The notes under the pieces: generated by a model
Seen by the model: only the letters and a program-made list of their open reading frames with translations
Told to the model about the DNA's origin: nothing
The model's database searches: none
DNA from: Latrodectus hesperus
Taxonomy: Eukaryota; Arthropoda; Arachnida; Araneae; Theridiidae
Length of the DNA stretch: 64,000 bases
Reading direction: 5' to 3'
NCBI GenBank assembly: GCA_037975125.1
Contig: CM075850.1
Span: forward strand, 66,430,390-66,494,389
Part shown: positions 17,831 through 31,200 of the stretch, in pieces
How positions within the stretch are numbered: position 1 is the first letter of the stretch
How the letters are laid out: each line of letters opens with the position of its first letter
Made by a program: the position numbers and the translations under genes

Positions 17831-18118
17831 CGGTGGGCACTGGGGTATTAACCTTTCACCACAACAAAGCCGGAAACTGTCACTCATTTATCGTTACCTG
17901 GTGGGCACCTATGAACCAAGTCCTGGGGGCCAGTAGCATTACCCACGTCACACCACCACAATCTCATTTATAGGGTGGGCTACATTCATTCATCATCTCA
18001 AAAGAAAGGAAAAGGAAACTCAAAGAGAGAAAGGAGCATCTATGCCCAAACCGAGATTCAAACCCGGGACCAACAGTCTAGGATTCAGGAACGCTAACCA
18101 CTCATCCATCATCCAGCT
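17831..18118 (-). repeat. tRNA-derived SINE (family C), near full length
   Basis: On the reverse strand the head (right side) has an A-box region GAGTGGTTAGCG and a B box GGTTTGAATCT (complement at about 18053-18063), then GGCATAGATGCTCC and CTTTCTCTCT. The body runs left with GTGGGTAATGCTACTGG and ends near the GGTGGGCAC block. The head is related to that of the family D elements at 35.6 and 63.9 kb (shared CGG-T-GGGCAT-GATG and pyrimidine-rich stretch), but the bodies differ. A forward 64-codon frame (17779-17973) is a shadow. Confidence 0.75.
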
Positions 18119-18140
18119 AAATTATTATTTTTTTAATAAC

Positions 18141-18265
18141 AACGGGAACTAGTTGACTAACTCTTCTCCACAACAAGGCCCAAAACTGCTACTCATTTAT
18201 CGCTACCTGTGAAACAATTCACAATGGCGAGTAGCATTACCCACGTCGTACCACCAAAAACCCAT
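18141..18265 (-). repeat. second, head-less copy of SINE family C
   Basis: Repeats the body of the preceding SINE in the same orientation, with the same CACAACAA-GC---AACTG-CACTCATTTATCG and AGTAGCATTACCCACGTC blocks. It stops before the tRNA-related head, so it is 5'-truncated in element orientation. Only about 22 bp of AT-rich spacer separates the two copies. Confidence 0.75.
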
Positions 18266-18759
18266 GATAAATTGTACTTCCTACTATTTTTCATTCGTAT
18301 GAATTAAAATTAGGATTAGGATCTACTTAAACTTGCTATTCCAATGCCTATACTATTTGGTACTTTTTGCAGCATGCATTTTTATATTTTCTTATTGAAA
18401 TACAATTATTGTTCTAAAAAATAACAATAAGTTATCCCCCGAAACTGATTGATAGTCTTCAACGCTTTATTTCTTAAAATATTCATTTATTTTACTGTAA
18501 TCACAAAATACTAATCCTCGATGTGAAACAAAGTTTTGAATGATTATTTTCTTTTTAAATGCATGTCAGTAGCACCTCGACACAAGACTTCTAGATGAGT
18601 TTTTGACGATAGATGACAAACTCAGACATTTTTTAATATGGCATGTTTACTTACGTACGTTGTGTATTCGTAACTTTAATTTGATTATCGCTCTCTTTGC
18701 AATGCAGCACAAGAGTTCACATTTTGTTTTAAATAAAAATTCAGTTATGAATATTATAC

Positions 18760-18969
18760 TTAATATACACCTTTGATTCTGCCTGTTATTTTCAAAGGAA
18801 AATTGCTCAAATTCTTGCACTTTCCAAGAAAATGAACTGTTAAAATAAAAAACAACAATAAAATTGCAAATTCTTTTTTCTTATACAAAACGTTACTACA
18901 AATGTATTTGGGTAGACAGAATACTTTGCGCGTCTGAAGAATTCCATTTACTTTTAAAGATTCGGTGCT
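18760..18969 (-). other. open segment, copy 1 of a diverged 5.3-kb-spaced repeat
   Basis: Reverse-strand frame without an ATG, open for about 69 codons between a TAA at 18970-18972 and the stop at 18760-18762. It contains VNGILQTRKVFCLPKYICSN. It aligns in frame and without gaps over about 45 codons with the reverse frame at 24076-24240. DNA similarity covers about 18800-18990. I do not recognise the peptide. Confidence 0.4.
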
Positions 18970-18990
18970 TTATTGTCTATAACACGCTTT

Positions 18991-21900
18991 TCATATGATC
19001 TGTACTTTTAATTTAATTTTATTTGTGGTGAATAGAAAAGGAATAATTAGGAAAACGTAATCCCCGAATTTCTCGGTAATTACCATTCTACCTTTCTTTA
19101 TCATTTTATTCGGAAACTTCTGATTTAATTAAAGTAAGTTTAATGAATTTGATAAGCTTAAATATTGAATAGTTTTCCTCGTGTTTACAATTAAAAGACA
19201 TTTTATTCCTTTTTAGGCTTAAACTATAAAAATGAATGTTTATTTCTTAAAAAAGTTAACAAAGATGGGAAAGTAATTCAATTGATACATTTCAGTTTCA
19301 AATATGTGTACACAATAACGATAATCTCAACTTAAGATTACATATATATATATCTATATATATTAGTTATGTAAATCTTCGATGCGATTTTCACTTGAAA
19401 AGGAATATCTAAAAAATTGTGCTCTTTCTAAAATATCTAAAACATTCTGCTGAAAAGTAGCAATCAACTAAAGAAAGTTGTTGGTGTGAATGGAAAGAGT
19501 AAGTAGTTTTAGAAATAAAACTGATTGACAAAGAAAGATCTATCGTTTAAACATGTAAAATTCGAAAAATAAGAGTTCTTACATTAAAAATAATTTAAAA
19601 TATTCTTGCTCACCTCTTTAATCATTTTCTCACAACAAAACATGAACAGAACATTTTAGAGAGTATTAAGATTTACAAAAAGTCATTTATACTTAGGTAT
19701 AATTTTTTAAGTGTCTTCTTCCACACACACAAGAAAATTTTCTTGAGAAATTTTCACCCCTCCATTACCAGGGGTCACATGGTATTAGATGTTAAGAAAG
19801 CGTTAAAAATCAAAACACAAAGATGATATGCATAAAACACTTACAGAGTTGATGATGTAATTGAGATTTACTTAGATTAAATTGTCTTCATTTAAGTATT
19901 TGCCACACTCATCTTTATTTGAAATGTATTACCTGTTCATAGTCTTGACTTCTGATATGAAGACCTCTTTTAAGAAAATTGAATTATTGTTTTCGAATCC
20001 AAGAGCAAATATTAAGTGAAAATATTTTTTGTATTTTCTGTACGACTAGTTTCAGATCTTTAAATTTTACAATTGTTGCAAGTTGGGAACATTTTTGGAA
20101 GACAGATCTATAGGGAAACCTTTTTCTGTCAAACTTACGAAATAAATTTAATTTTGAAACTAGAATTAATTTTAAAGTGATAAAACGAGATTCGTTTCAG
20201 GCAATCAAGATTATGTAATACTAATAGTTGGAAAATGGGTTCATATCGGGACAGGAAAACGTTTCTTTACAAATTATAGATGTGATCCTTAAAATTCAAG
20301 CACCACTGATGAAAACTGATTAACTGATATAATTAACTGTACATAGCTCTTTAGGAGTTTTGGACAATGATTCTTAAATAACAAATCACTCGACAGTTTT
20401 AACCGGTACTTTTTTTAATTTAATTTTTTAGCGACACCAAAAAATTTTAAAAAAAGGATTTGAAAGAAATTAAAAACAAAAATAATCCTTAACTGGACTA
20501 ATTATTTTTTTTATAAAATACGATAAATATCTTCATTTTTATATAAAAATAAATATCCATGTAAATAGAACTTGTCTATAGAACCATGTAAATATCCATG
20601 TAAATAGAACCGTTGCCGATAGACAAATTCGTGAATTTAGAATTATGAATTTTAAAAATATTTTGAATAAATAATCATCCCAATTAAATTATTTAAAAAC
20701 TTAGTTGGTCATTTGACTATAGCATTACGAGATTATTGAAAATATATTGATGAATGTGTTTAGATTTCAATTAAACAATGCATAATTTTTTCCGTTACTA
20801 ATTTTGTAAAGTCAAAAATAAAATGTCAGAGAAACGAGAAAGAAGGGATTTTGTGTGTATCGAGGGTTAGCTAACAGTAAATAAAATGACAGTTAAAAAC
20901 ATTCATTATATTTATAATTATATAAAAATAGTTTTCGAATGAACAGAAATTCATAAAAATAATTTGAAACTTAATTGTCTGGCGTCTTTTGTTACTGGCG
21001 TAACAAAATAGTCGATTTATTTATATATACTCTCTCAAGATTTATTAAACTTCCGCTGTCAGATATTTTTTTAAATTAATTTTTTTAACACATATTTAAA
21101 ATCCTTTAGTCAGGTTTGTATTCTAATAAGAAGATTGTTTTGTTATATTCTAGTTTACAAATTAAAATTATATAATAAATGATGCTTTCAAAAAATTAAA
21201 AGATATTTTCATGCTTATACTTATGTGTGTGCTTAAAATAAACTACATAAAATCAGGAAGGGTAATTTGATATAAAATGATTTATTTTCTGAAAGTTGGA
21301 ATCAGCCAACAGTTTGAAAGTTCACCATTCACCTTTTAGCTTCATCTTATCGAATTCAAATTGAAGTTAAAGAAAGCTTTAGCCGAAAACAAAAAGTTAC
21401 AGTTAAAGTTAAAAAAATTGGGTAGGGAAGAAGCTAATATATAAAAGGAGATGGTCGCAAATAAAAACATAAGTTATTAAATAAAAAAAATATGTGATCA
21501 CTTTACATTTATAATAAAGAGGATTCATATAAAGATGCCAAGAAGAAGGAAATACAAACGAGAATGCTACATTCGTACAATTAATTTATATCTGTGTATG
21601 TGCTTATCATAATTTTCAAATAATAAAAAAAACTATAAATAACAAAATAAATGCAACAAACACCTTAAGAATATAATGAAAAGGTTATACATTAATAGAG
21701 AGTTCTTATACAAAACTATAAAAAGCACTTATTACATAAATTAAATTATGAGAATTTTAAAATAAGAACTATACTTTTAATAAGATAAGTAGTAGAAAAG
21801 AGCTTATGACTGTTTTAAGAGAGTTTTCTCTTGAAAACTTATAAGCAAGCAGAAAAGTTAAATCTTTATCTGTAATACAAACTAAGTTAGAAAGATGCGC

Positions 21901-24060
21901 TTAAGTTATTTGAGTAAAGAAAATTCTAATCCACGAATAATCCTCTTTTACAGAAGAAAACAGTTCGTAAAACTAACAGTGTAAAGTCATGCAAGAATAA
22001 TGAGTTCAAAGGCGTAATTATCTGGGAAATAATTAATTACAGAACAAAATGCGGTAGAATACAAGTGAGCTGAACGTAATTCTTTCTTTGCCAAGGGATT
22101 TGTGGAATAGGTGAGGTAAAAGTATCGTTTCTGTTGTTGATGTTTCTATGTCCGTGCAAGAACATGAAAGTTGACTAATATTGTAAATAATATATAAATT
22201 CTGAAAATACAAGCTAAAAACATTATCTTATGTGCATCTGTATCATGCTTAAAGTCAGCAATGTATGATTTATTTTACTGCAAACGGATTTATTTTATTT
22301 TGAATAAAAAGAGTATAAAAAATATTGTAATAAATTTATTTCTTATTAAGTGTGATGATGCACCAATTTAATATTAATAGTATTTATTATGAAAAAAATT
22401 CGTATTTCTCTTTAATATATTGGAACGTCATATATTCTTTTGAACAGTTTCATATAAGGTTCTAACTTGGACGTTTATAACTGGTAAGATATACGTTTGT
22501 TATTTCATTCACTATAGGTGCTTGTACAGTCATAAATATAAATTAATTTTAACAAAGTATAATTATTTTGTTAGATTCAGATATTGATTTCAGCTTATAC
22601 TGACGCAAATGTATGCCAGTGTTTTCATCTTACCCTAGATCTATAATAAGAATATAGATTTTGCCTAGTAATAAGAATTGAGGTTTCATTTAATTAGCAA
22701 GAATTGGATTTGCATTTCATTGAATTTGCGCATATGTGCTTCTTCGTTACAACAAGAAATACCTGTAAACATTAAATTGTAAGCAATAAAGAATATTTTG
22801 CATACAATGTATGATACGTGTTAATATGCAAATAAAAAATTTACTGTAGTATCAAATTGTAACATATTTTATTAATTTTAAAAGATGATATAAGTAAAAA
22901 TTATTTACATATTAATATATATATAAACATATATGTGATTTTGTAAACATGATTAGCATAGCGAACTGATAGTTGATAAGTTCTCTAAGATTCGAAAAAA
23001 AATTACTAAGATGCAACATGCTTTAGCGAAAAAATGAATATTATTTTGAAAAAAAAATTATTTTTTTAAACCGAATTAAGATTTTATTTGCAGTCTTTCT
23101 GTTCATATTTTCAACGTAGTGTATGGTTTTTAAAAATAAAAATTTTATCAGAGTTTCTTCCGATCCAAATGTTTCTTCATCCAATTTGTTGTGACTGAGA
23201 ATCTAATATTACTTTAGTGTCACAAATATTTTTATTTGATTTTAAGAGCTAATAATTTCTTATTGATAATTTAAATTTATCGAGTGAGATAGAGAATTAA
23301 ACAGAGAACTAATACTTTCTTATAGATGTTTCAGATACATAGAGTTTAACAGAGTATAATAAAAAGTTGAATTTCTGAATGATTTCTGTTTTTTTAAGAA
23401 GAAATTAGTCGGATAAAATTGTTTAAAGATTTTAAGGCTAATTATTGAAATCTAGTGTCTGAAACACACTGAATTATTATGTTTTACATATAAAAAATTC
23501 TGAACTGGATTTTAAACACTATTAAAGAATCGAGTCAAAGATGTAATCTTAAAATAAAATTGTAGTTTTAAAAGGAAGTATTGCAAAGTTAAACACAATA
23601 ATATAATTAGAAAAAGTTTAAGGCTGGGGCTTTCACTTGTAAAACAACTAATATCATTCTCACAAGCTGGGATTAATCTTACATAATTTTATGATTCATC
23701 TGTAGATAATTCATTTATATTTTCAAATTATAAATAAGTGCCACATAATTTCATCTTTCATTATTCTATACGCGAAATAACTGAGAATCTTTCATTTATA
23801 TCCATGAATTTTCTGTATACACAATATCAGTAATATCTTTAAAAGATTTGTAACCTAGACAATAATTTTGGCTGTTATATTTTATTTGAAAGATAAAATT
23901 CTGCTTGCAATTTTTCATTTAAAGTTTAAAATCAACAATTTTATCTAGTTTACATTATTCGTAAATTTTTATTTCCAAAAATAAAAGAACTACAAAAAAC
24001 ATGCAACAAATTGCATTCAGAAAGAAACAGCCTTATTTTTCATCCTCATACTTGAAAATA
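18991..24060. other. AT-rich non-coding DNA, nothing recognised
   Basis: About 5 kb with no frame of interest and no transposon. Minor structures: a 39-bp-period direct repeat at 20551-20610 (motif AATATCCATGTAAATAGAAC) and a 16-bp palindrome CAAGAAAATTTTCTTG near 19730. Confidence 0.6.
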
Positions 24061-24075
24061 TTATTTGAAACATTC

Positions 24076-24240
24076 TTACATTTTCCAACAAAAATGAACT
24101 GTCTCGTTCAAAAACAGGAATAAAATTATAAATTCGTTTTTCTTGTTGAAGGCGTTATTACTGATGTACTTGGACAGACAGTCTACTTTGCACGCCCGAA
24201 GAATTCCATTTATTCCTAACGATTCGGCACTCATCGCCAT
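24076..24240 (-). other. 54-codon open frame, copy 2 of the diverged repeat
   Basis: Reverse-strand frame with an ATG start (24238-24240) and TAA stop (24076-24078), 54 codons, containing ESLGINGILRACKVDCLSKY. The frame is shared with the segment at 18.76-18.97 kb, and neither copy has acquired a stop within the alignable part although many bases differ. It may be part of an exon, or a short repeat whose open frame is accidental. No function is suggested. Confidence 0.4.
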
Positions 24241-24260
24241 ATTGTTACTCGCTTCGATAA

Positions 24261-26970
24261 TCTTTCTTTCTTTTTTAAAAAGAAAGTGAAAGATGTCTGG
24301 GAAAATAGAAGGGAAAAGAATTTCTTCCCGTCGAAGTAAAAATCAATCCCTAACTTATAAGCTGTCAAAAGTAGATGATTGTCTTCTCTTTCCACCCTTT
24401 TCCAAAGAAGGTTTAACAGATTTTCCCGCCCTATGAGTAATTTATGTTCCTTTCATTTTACCATTACGAGCGACAACAGAAATTGTTTAAGAATTTGAGG
24501 ATACTCTGCGAATACGAAGAATAATAGTTAAATTATTAGTAACCTCAATAAATAATAATATTAAATATTCATAGCTTTTTTTTTTGCAATAAATTGCGCA
24601 TTACTCATTTATAACAGAGATAAAAAATAGAATTATTTTTTAGCTCTATTATAAATGTGTTATTTGATTATTTTTGATGTACAACATTTGTTTTTCTTAA
24701 GTTAACAAAGGGTATGTTAATCAGATAAAATAAATTTACAAAATGCATTGAAAGGTCTACATAATATAATAATTAATTTAAAAGTATTTTTTAACTTTGA
24801 CCATCATCGAGTTTTGCAAAGTGGTGCTTAAGTAGGAAAAAGGTTTTAAAAATAGCATTATATAATAATCTTTAATTACTACAGTTAACTCTGCAAAATT
24901 CTGCAGAAAATGTATAAAAATGTAGAATTCCTGATTTACTATGGAGCTAATTGCAAAACACTATATAAAATTTTAAATATGTAAATGCTAATGGAAGTAA
25001 AATAAATTCAATCTCATAAAGTATCGATAAAATGGAAGAAAAGGTTAATTAATCTATTCCCCACTGAACAATCGTTAGCGGAAGTTTTCTTCACAACATT
25101 AACAAATTTGTAAAAAAAAAAAAAAAAATAAAAATAGTGTTTTTAACTATACAATAATTTAAATAATATACAACTACAAAAAAGATGCTTTAAAAATCAT
25201 GGGCAAGGATGTTGCTTAAATTATTGCTGAATATTATCAATCATTTTATCAAAATTTTATTGGATGATAAAAATGAAATAAATTTTATTGTAAAATAACA
25301 AGAATTACAAACTAATGTTTTTGATTTTAGAAAGCTTCGAGTAAAACAAATACTTTATGCTTCTTCAAAACCATTGTCAAATAATATTAATAATTTTTAA
25401 TCTAAATTTCGGTTTTAAGTTGTAAAGAAAAATAAAATCTAAATTTCTTCATGCTTGAGTTATAGAAATGCAAAATTAAGAATCGTAATTTTGCATTCCT
25501 TAACTCGTATACGATATATTTATTATTTAAATAATTATATTTCATTTCCTTTCAAGTATAAATTTCATAAATATAATTTCACTGTAAATTGGATTAATAG
25601 TAAATTTACACTCCAATTATTTAATACAAATCTTGTTAATAAAAATATTTAAAAATACTTAAAAAGTTATGAGATTTTCCCATTTTTTCAGAAGTTCCAA
25701 AAGACCTCAAACGTATTTCACAATATTTTAAACCATAAGCTTATTTCTTGTTAATCTTGTAAATATTATTCAATCAATTATTATTGTTCTGCATTATACC
25801 AAGCTTATAAGCAAAAAATTTTAATTTATATGTTCGACAAAAACTTTTAACCATTATATTTCAATTGCAAAAAATAAAGCATTATAATTAGAACCTTTTT
25901 CTTGTCATCCTTTATATTTCTTGTATAGAGGTATATTATATTATGCGTGTACTAAAGTAATACATGTGTATATATTACTTTAGCTTTAGGCTATATTATT
26001 CTAGGAACAATGTAATTACCCCACTGGTGACATCGAAACATTTCATGTAAATGTTGTTGATAGTTACTTTTCATACAATCGTAATGGAATAATATATCAT
26101 TATGGCATAGGTACCATGCTTATATAATATATAATCAAACATCTCCTTCTCATGTTGTTCACAATATATTATAGAAAGAGACAAAGAGAGAATATTATGC
26201 ATTCATGTAGTTATTTTATATACTATTATATGTTATTAATATAACAAAAAGGATAAAATCGTTAAAAGAATATATGTGCTCTAGATCTATTAAAAATTAA
26301 TTCATATACTACTGCAATGAATGTATGTGTGTTAAGATTAAAATGAAATTATATCTTTATAACAGGAAGTAACTGATTTTAAGTATTTATAGCATTACAC
26401 TTATAAATTTAAATCTGTTAAATTTATAAATATGTTTTGTAAACTTATAAAAGTTTAGTTTACTTAGAGTTTACTTAGCAGAAATATTTTTGAAACATTA
26501 TTAATAATAAATTTTTTGGATTAAACTGTATGCTAAAACAAAAAAAAGTAAATAGCATTTTAAAAAAGCAATGCGAAATGTTCAAGAGATATATTGATTG
26601 TTAAAAGTAAAAGCAATGAAAATATAATCAATAGATTAATGAGAAAGATTCTTAAAAAGTTAAAAAAAAAAGAAGTAATGCTTTGGATTTTAAAAAGTAC
26701 AAACCAAACCTCACTATAAAAAGTAATTCAAAATATTTTGCAAATTTCTCAATACAAATAAATTATAACGAATTAGAGATTAAAAAATTGCAATTTTTTT
26801 AAAAACACTATTGTGTTTATTCACTATGTATATTATTATTTTTTGAATTATTGAAATTGAGCAAAAATGCTTTTGATAAGCATAATAAATAATGCATATT
26901 TTTTATATGACAAGTATTGGAACATTAAATTTTTTTATAGCTAGTTATTCCTTATTATATTTAAGAGTGA
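24261..26970. other. AT-rich non-coding DNA, nothing recognised
   Basis: Contains a 15-bp poly-A run near 25113-25127 and no credible gene. The 65-codon frame at 25455-25652 starts on TTG and looks random. Confidence 0.6.
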
Positions 26971-26972
26971 TA

Positions 26973-28221
26973 CCAGGTGTACATGCAAATGAAATGAGAC
27001 GATTGTTTTAAAAAAAGACGCAATAAATTTGTGAAAGCTGTTTATATTTCTTTATTTGAAATAATATCCATCGCTGGCTACACATTTTCCCCATCTTTCG
27101 GGCAATTTGCGAATACCACACCAAAAAAATGATCGGTCTTTTGAGGCCAGCCAGTCATCAAGCCACAATTTGACGTTTTCGTAAGATGTGAAGCGCTGGT
27201 CAGCCAGTGCGTGTCCCAATGATGCAAAAAGGTGGTAATCGGAAGGAGCCAAGTCTGGCGAATAATGTCCTTGGTCGGTTTACACGGGGGATAGGTGCGT
27301 TGTCATCAAGGAAAATCACTTTGTGAAGCCGTTTCTTGTATTGCTCACGTTTTTCGAGTATAGCATCGCTTAAATCAAGTAATTTGTTGCTTGTAGCGAT
27401 CAGCATTAACGATTTCGCCGGGTTTGAGAAGCTCATAATAGATTGGCCCCTCCTGGTCCCAGAAAATACACAGCATTGTCTTGCGGCCGAAGCGATTTGG
27501 CTTTACGTCGATTTGGACGGCTGTCCGGGGTCAACATATGATCAATTACGCTTGGGATTCTCAAAATAAATCCATTTTACATCGCAAATCACAATACGAT
27601 AAAGATATGACTTGTGTTTGTAGCGGATAAGCAACATTTCGCACACGATTTTTCGGTTTTCCTGCTGACGGTCCGTTAGCTCGTGTGGTACCTGTCTACC
27701 GACCTTTATTGTCCTGCCCATTGCTTTGAGACGACGGGAAATGGTGCTCTGATCAACATTCAATTGTTATGCAAGATGTCATTGCGTTTGGCCATTTCTT
27801 CATCGAGTAATGCTTACAATTCAGCATCTACAAATTTTTTGCTGTTCTGCCGCACTCCTCGTTTTTTACATCGAAATCACCATTTTGATACTTTTCAAAC
27901 AATCTATAGCACTGCACACGGCTCAGAGCATTGCCGTCTTATGCTTGCTTCTATTAGCATTTGATGTGATTCGGCAGAATTTTTCTTCAGATGGTAACAA
28001 AAAATTAATGTTGTCCGCAAATCATGGTCGGAAGGCATAAAATTCGACATTTTCAACACAGCAAAAAAAAAAATGTACGCTGAAGCTCGTCCAAATGTAA
28101 ACTAAACGTGAGTATCAAATGTCAAACTATAAAAAAATCACGTGTCATGTTTTCGCAATGTTTGTATGTATGCGTGGTGACAACTGTTAGCTATCATCTC
28201 ATTTGATATGCATACACCTGG
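26973..28221 (-). mobile_element. mariner-family DNA transposon, complete ends, inactive
   Basis: A 1,249-bp element bounded by terminal inverted repeats of about 28 bp: the left end is CCAGGTGTACATGCAAATGA and the right end, read inward, is CCAGGTGTATGCATATCAAA. It is flanked on both sides by TA (26971-26972 and 28222-28223), the target duplication expected of mariner insertion. Length and ends are normal for an autonomous mariner. The transposase gene inside, on the reverse strand, is broken (separate entry), so the copy cannot move itself. Confidence 0.95.
27052..28050 (-). pseudogene. mariner transposase pseudogene (D,D34D family)
   Basis: Mariner transposase acts in the nucleus, binding the inverted repeats and cutting and pasting the element. 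The frame starts at ATG 28048-28050 (MSNFMPSDHDLRTT) and ends at TAA 27052-27054 after DGYYFK, close to the usual length of about 345 codons. Recognisable blocks in order are the N-terminal DNA-binding domain, a second helix-turn-helix NVDQSTISRRLKAMGR with the WVPHEL-like VPHELTDRQ linker, first Asp at 27581-27583 in ICDVKWIYFENPK (family TGDEKWIYY; Glu is Val), second Asp at 27302-27304 (DDNAP), third Asp at 27253-27255 (YSPDLAPSDYHLF). Damage: a frameshift near 27.95 kb, stops near 27.81 and 27.77 kb, disruption around 27.44-27.54 kb, and loss of about 56 bp between the second and third Asp (46 nt remain of 102), which also shifts the frame. Confidence 0.95.
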
Positions 28222-28223
28222 TA

Positions 28224-31200
28224 AATAATGAATTCGCATTCTAAATTAAATAGCAAAATCATGTTATAAATATTACAAAATCAATTACGAGAATTTAGTT
28301 TTTCGGAAATTTTACATTAAGGTACTATTTTTATTATTTATTTAACACTTTTATCTAGTTTACAAAAGAGAGGAATGTCTGAAATGTTTAATTTCGAAAA
28401 TCAAATTAGGCTAGATTAACTGTTTTTATTTATTTTTTATAAAAAAAATTGTTATTTATAAAAAAATTATAATTTAACAAGGAAATAACTATTTAATATT
28501 TTGATATGTCTGTATTAGTTTTGGCTAAGAAAAATATTAGTTTGTAAAAGGAGATCAATTGAATTAACAAATTTTAGAAGGTATATCGAATTATTTTGCA
28601 GATATAAATGTACTTTTTCTTAACTAAAAGTCTTTTATCATATAAATGAGATCTGATGAATAAATAAGATTTTAAATAATTTTTTTCTATAAAGTAGGAT
28701 AATTATTGTACGAAAGAAATATAAACACCTAAAATTATTTAAAATACTAATTTTAATAAAATTTAAGGAATCTAATGCAATCAATTATATTTTCTCCACG
28801 ATTACATTAGAATTAAATTTTCAAATATTGCTATCAATTTTCGATATTAGATAAAATATATTAATACTTTATAATTTTATATTATATTATATTACATTAT
28901 ACTTTTTAATTTTACACCTAAGTCAACAGTCTGCTAAAATCATTTCTAAGCGTTTTAATGTACAATAAAAAAAAAGAAAACCATTATAAATATAAGTATG
29001 TAAATTCTTCTCGAGACAATTATTTTTGTTTAGATCAAGTTAAGTTTCCATATATTCTGAGGATAATTTTATTAACTGACTACTACCACAGCAAATATTA
29101 TTTAATATATAATAAAATTGTTAAAGAAAATATTATATTAATTGTGAGAAATAATTTCTATTTTTATAAAAACCTTTAAAGTTTATTTGTTCTTAGTTAA
29201 GAACTTTTTTGTCATCAAGGGAAATATTTCAAAACCATACAATGAAAATATTTAGAATCTCGTATCATAATTTTATAACATCCCTTGAAAAGCAAAAGCA
29301 TTTGAAAAAGAAAAATGAAAAATACAAAAATAAATATATTATAAGCATTTTTGTAAAACATAAAGTAACCAAATATCAGGAATTTAAAATTTAGATACAT
29401 TAAACCGTTAAAATTTAAATAGCTTTTTTAAATACTTTGTAAAGAACATATATTATTTTATGCAACTTATCACATCCAAATTTAATTTAGGATTATATTT
29501 TTTCTTCTGTTATACAAATTAAAACAAATAAAAGTAAAAGGAAGAAAAAGTCAAAATTTGCACGGGAATAAAATACTTGAATTCGACTTTATTTTTTGAA
29601 TCACATTTTATTTGCCGGATCATCTGGTCAGTTCTGAGTAAATGTAATTTGCTCGGATGAATTGGACATTTTACTGGATAAAAAAAATTACAAAATGTTT
29701 GGAAGTAAAATATTGTGAAGATACAAAAATATAATGTATTTTTATTGACTTAAGTTGCATTATTTGTAGGGGTAACTAAATCAAATTATGGAGGTGGACG
29801 ACAAAATATGAAGCTACTTATTTGTAGAAACATATAAAGATAAATTAGACTTTTTCTAAAATTTAGACTATAAAATAAGGAGTATCATTGCTTCATCAAA
29901 TATGTGAGATACTAATTGTAAAATTCTAGACTAGATCATATAATTTTTTTCATATGAAACAGAGTATTTGTAAAACATAAAAAAATTGGATGTAATTCAT
30001 GGAGCAAATAATTGCAAAATAATTCGAGAAAACTAGATTTTATGTTAAATCTAACTGCTTTCATTGCTCTTGGAAAATTTTCAGACGAAGCTTTAATTCC
30101 CATTGGTGGTTTTCAAAGAACAGATTTGTTAGATTTTTCTGTGTTTCCGTGGGATAAAGGTGCATAAATAGACTTAACTTTTTAAAAATGTACATGTGAT
30201 GAGAAATGAAAGAAATGTTTTTGCAACTACTTGGCACAAAAATTATATATGTTGAATTTAATATTTATATTTTGCGAATACGGAAAATTTTAAAGTATTC
30301 AGAATTTGAATTGAAATTTCAAATTAAATAAAAGAAATCATACTTTGGTAAAAATGATAAAGTATATTTAAAGATTAGTTTTTATAATATGCTTAACATT
30401 TCCCGATTTTATTTCATCCTGCTTTTGTAATGAGCGTTTGAGATCCATTTTCGATTAAAGGCCAGAAAGATTTTCTCTATATTTGTGTTCTTAAAAGTGT
30501 GTAAAAATGTATTCAGGTGTTTTAATATTTTATCCGAAATCAGTGTCATTAATCTGATAGAGCGATGGATGTTACACTATGAACAGTTTATAAGTATAAT
30601 AAATTTTTTTCCGTCATTAATGTAGTGCTTTTATAGTGAAAAATCTTTAACTCATGATTTATGAGAAGAAATTCAAAATTTTCTATTTTTCACATGTATA
30701 TAGAATGGATTTAGAAATTTCCTTATGATATCAATTTTATGCGAAAATTCTGAAAGCACTTTAAGTCTAACAAACATTTATTAAAAACTATTATTAATAC
30801 GTATTGACATTTAAAAATGTGTTAAATTTTATTTTAAATATCATCGAGATCTTGCTTTTTTTAAAAAAAATCTATATGCTTTATACTAATTTGACTGCAG
30901 AAAAGCTTAAAATAATTTCAAAATAACTAATTATATTAATATTTTTCTTAACAAAAGAGTCTATTATAAGAGCGTGTAGTTATTTTATAAATTTCAAAGA
31001 TATATTTTTACAAGATAAAATTATACTGTTGTAAAAAAGTTTTAATTTAGTTTAAGGCAAACACACATAAATAAAATTTTCAAATGATTCAAACTAAATT
31101 AAGTGCCTGATTTAAAATATTTCTTACTATATCTCCTATTAATTTAAAAATAATTATTAAGATAGTATATTAGAATACAGAAAAGGCTTTTATATAAGAA

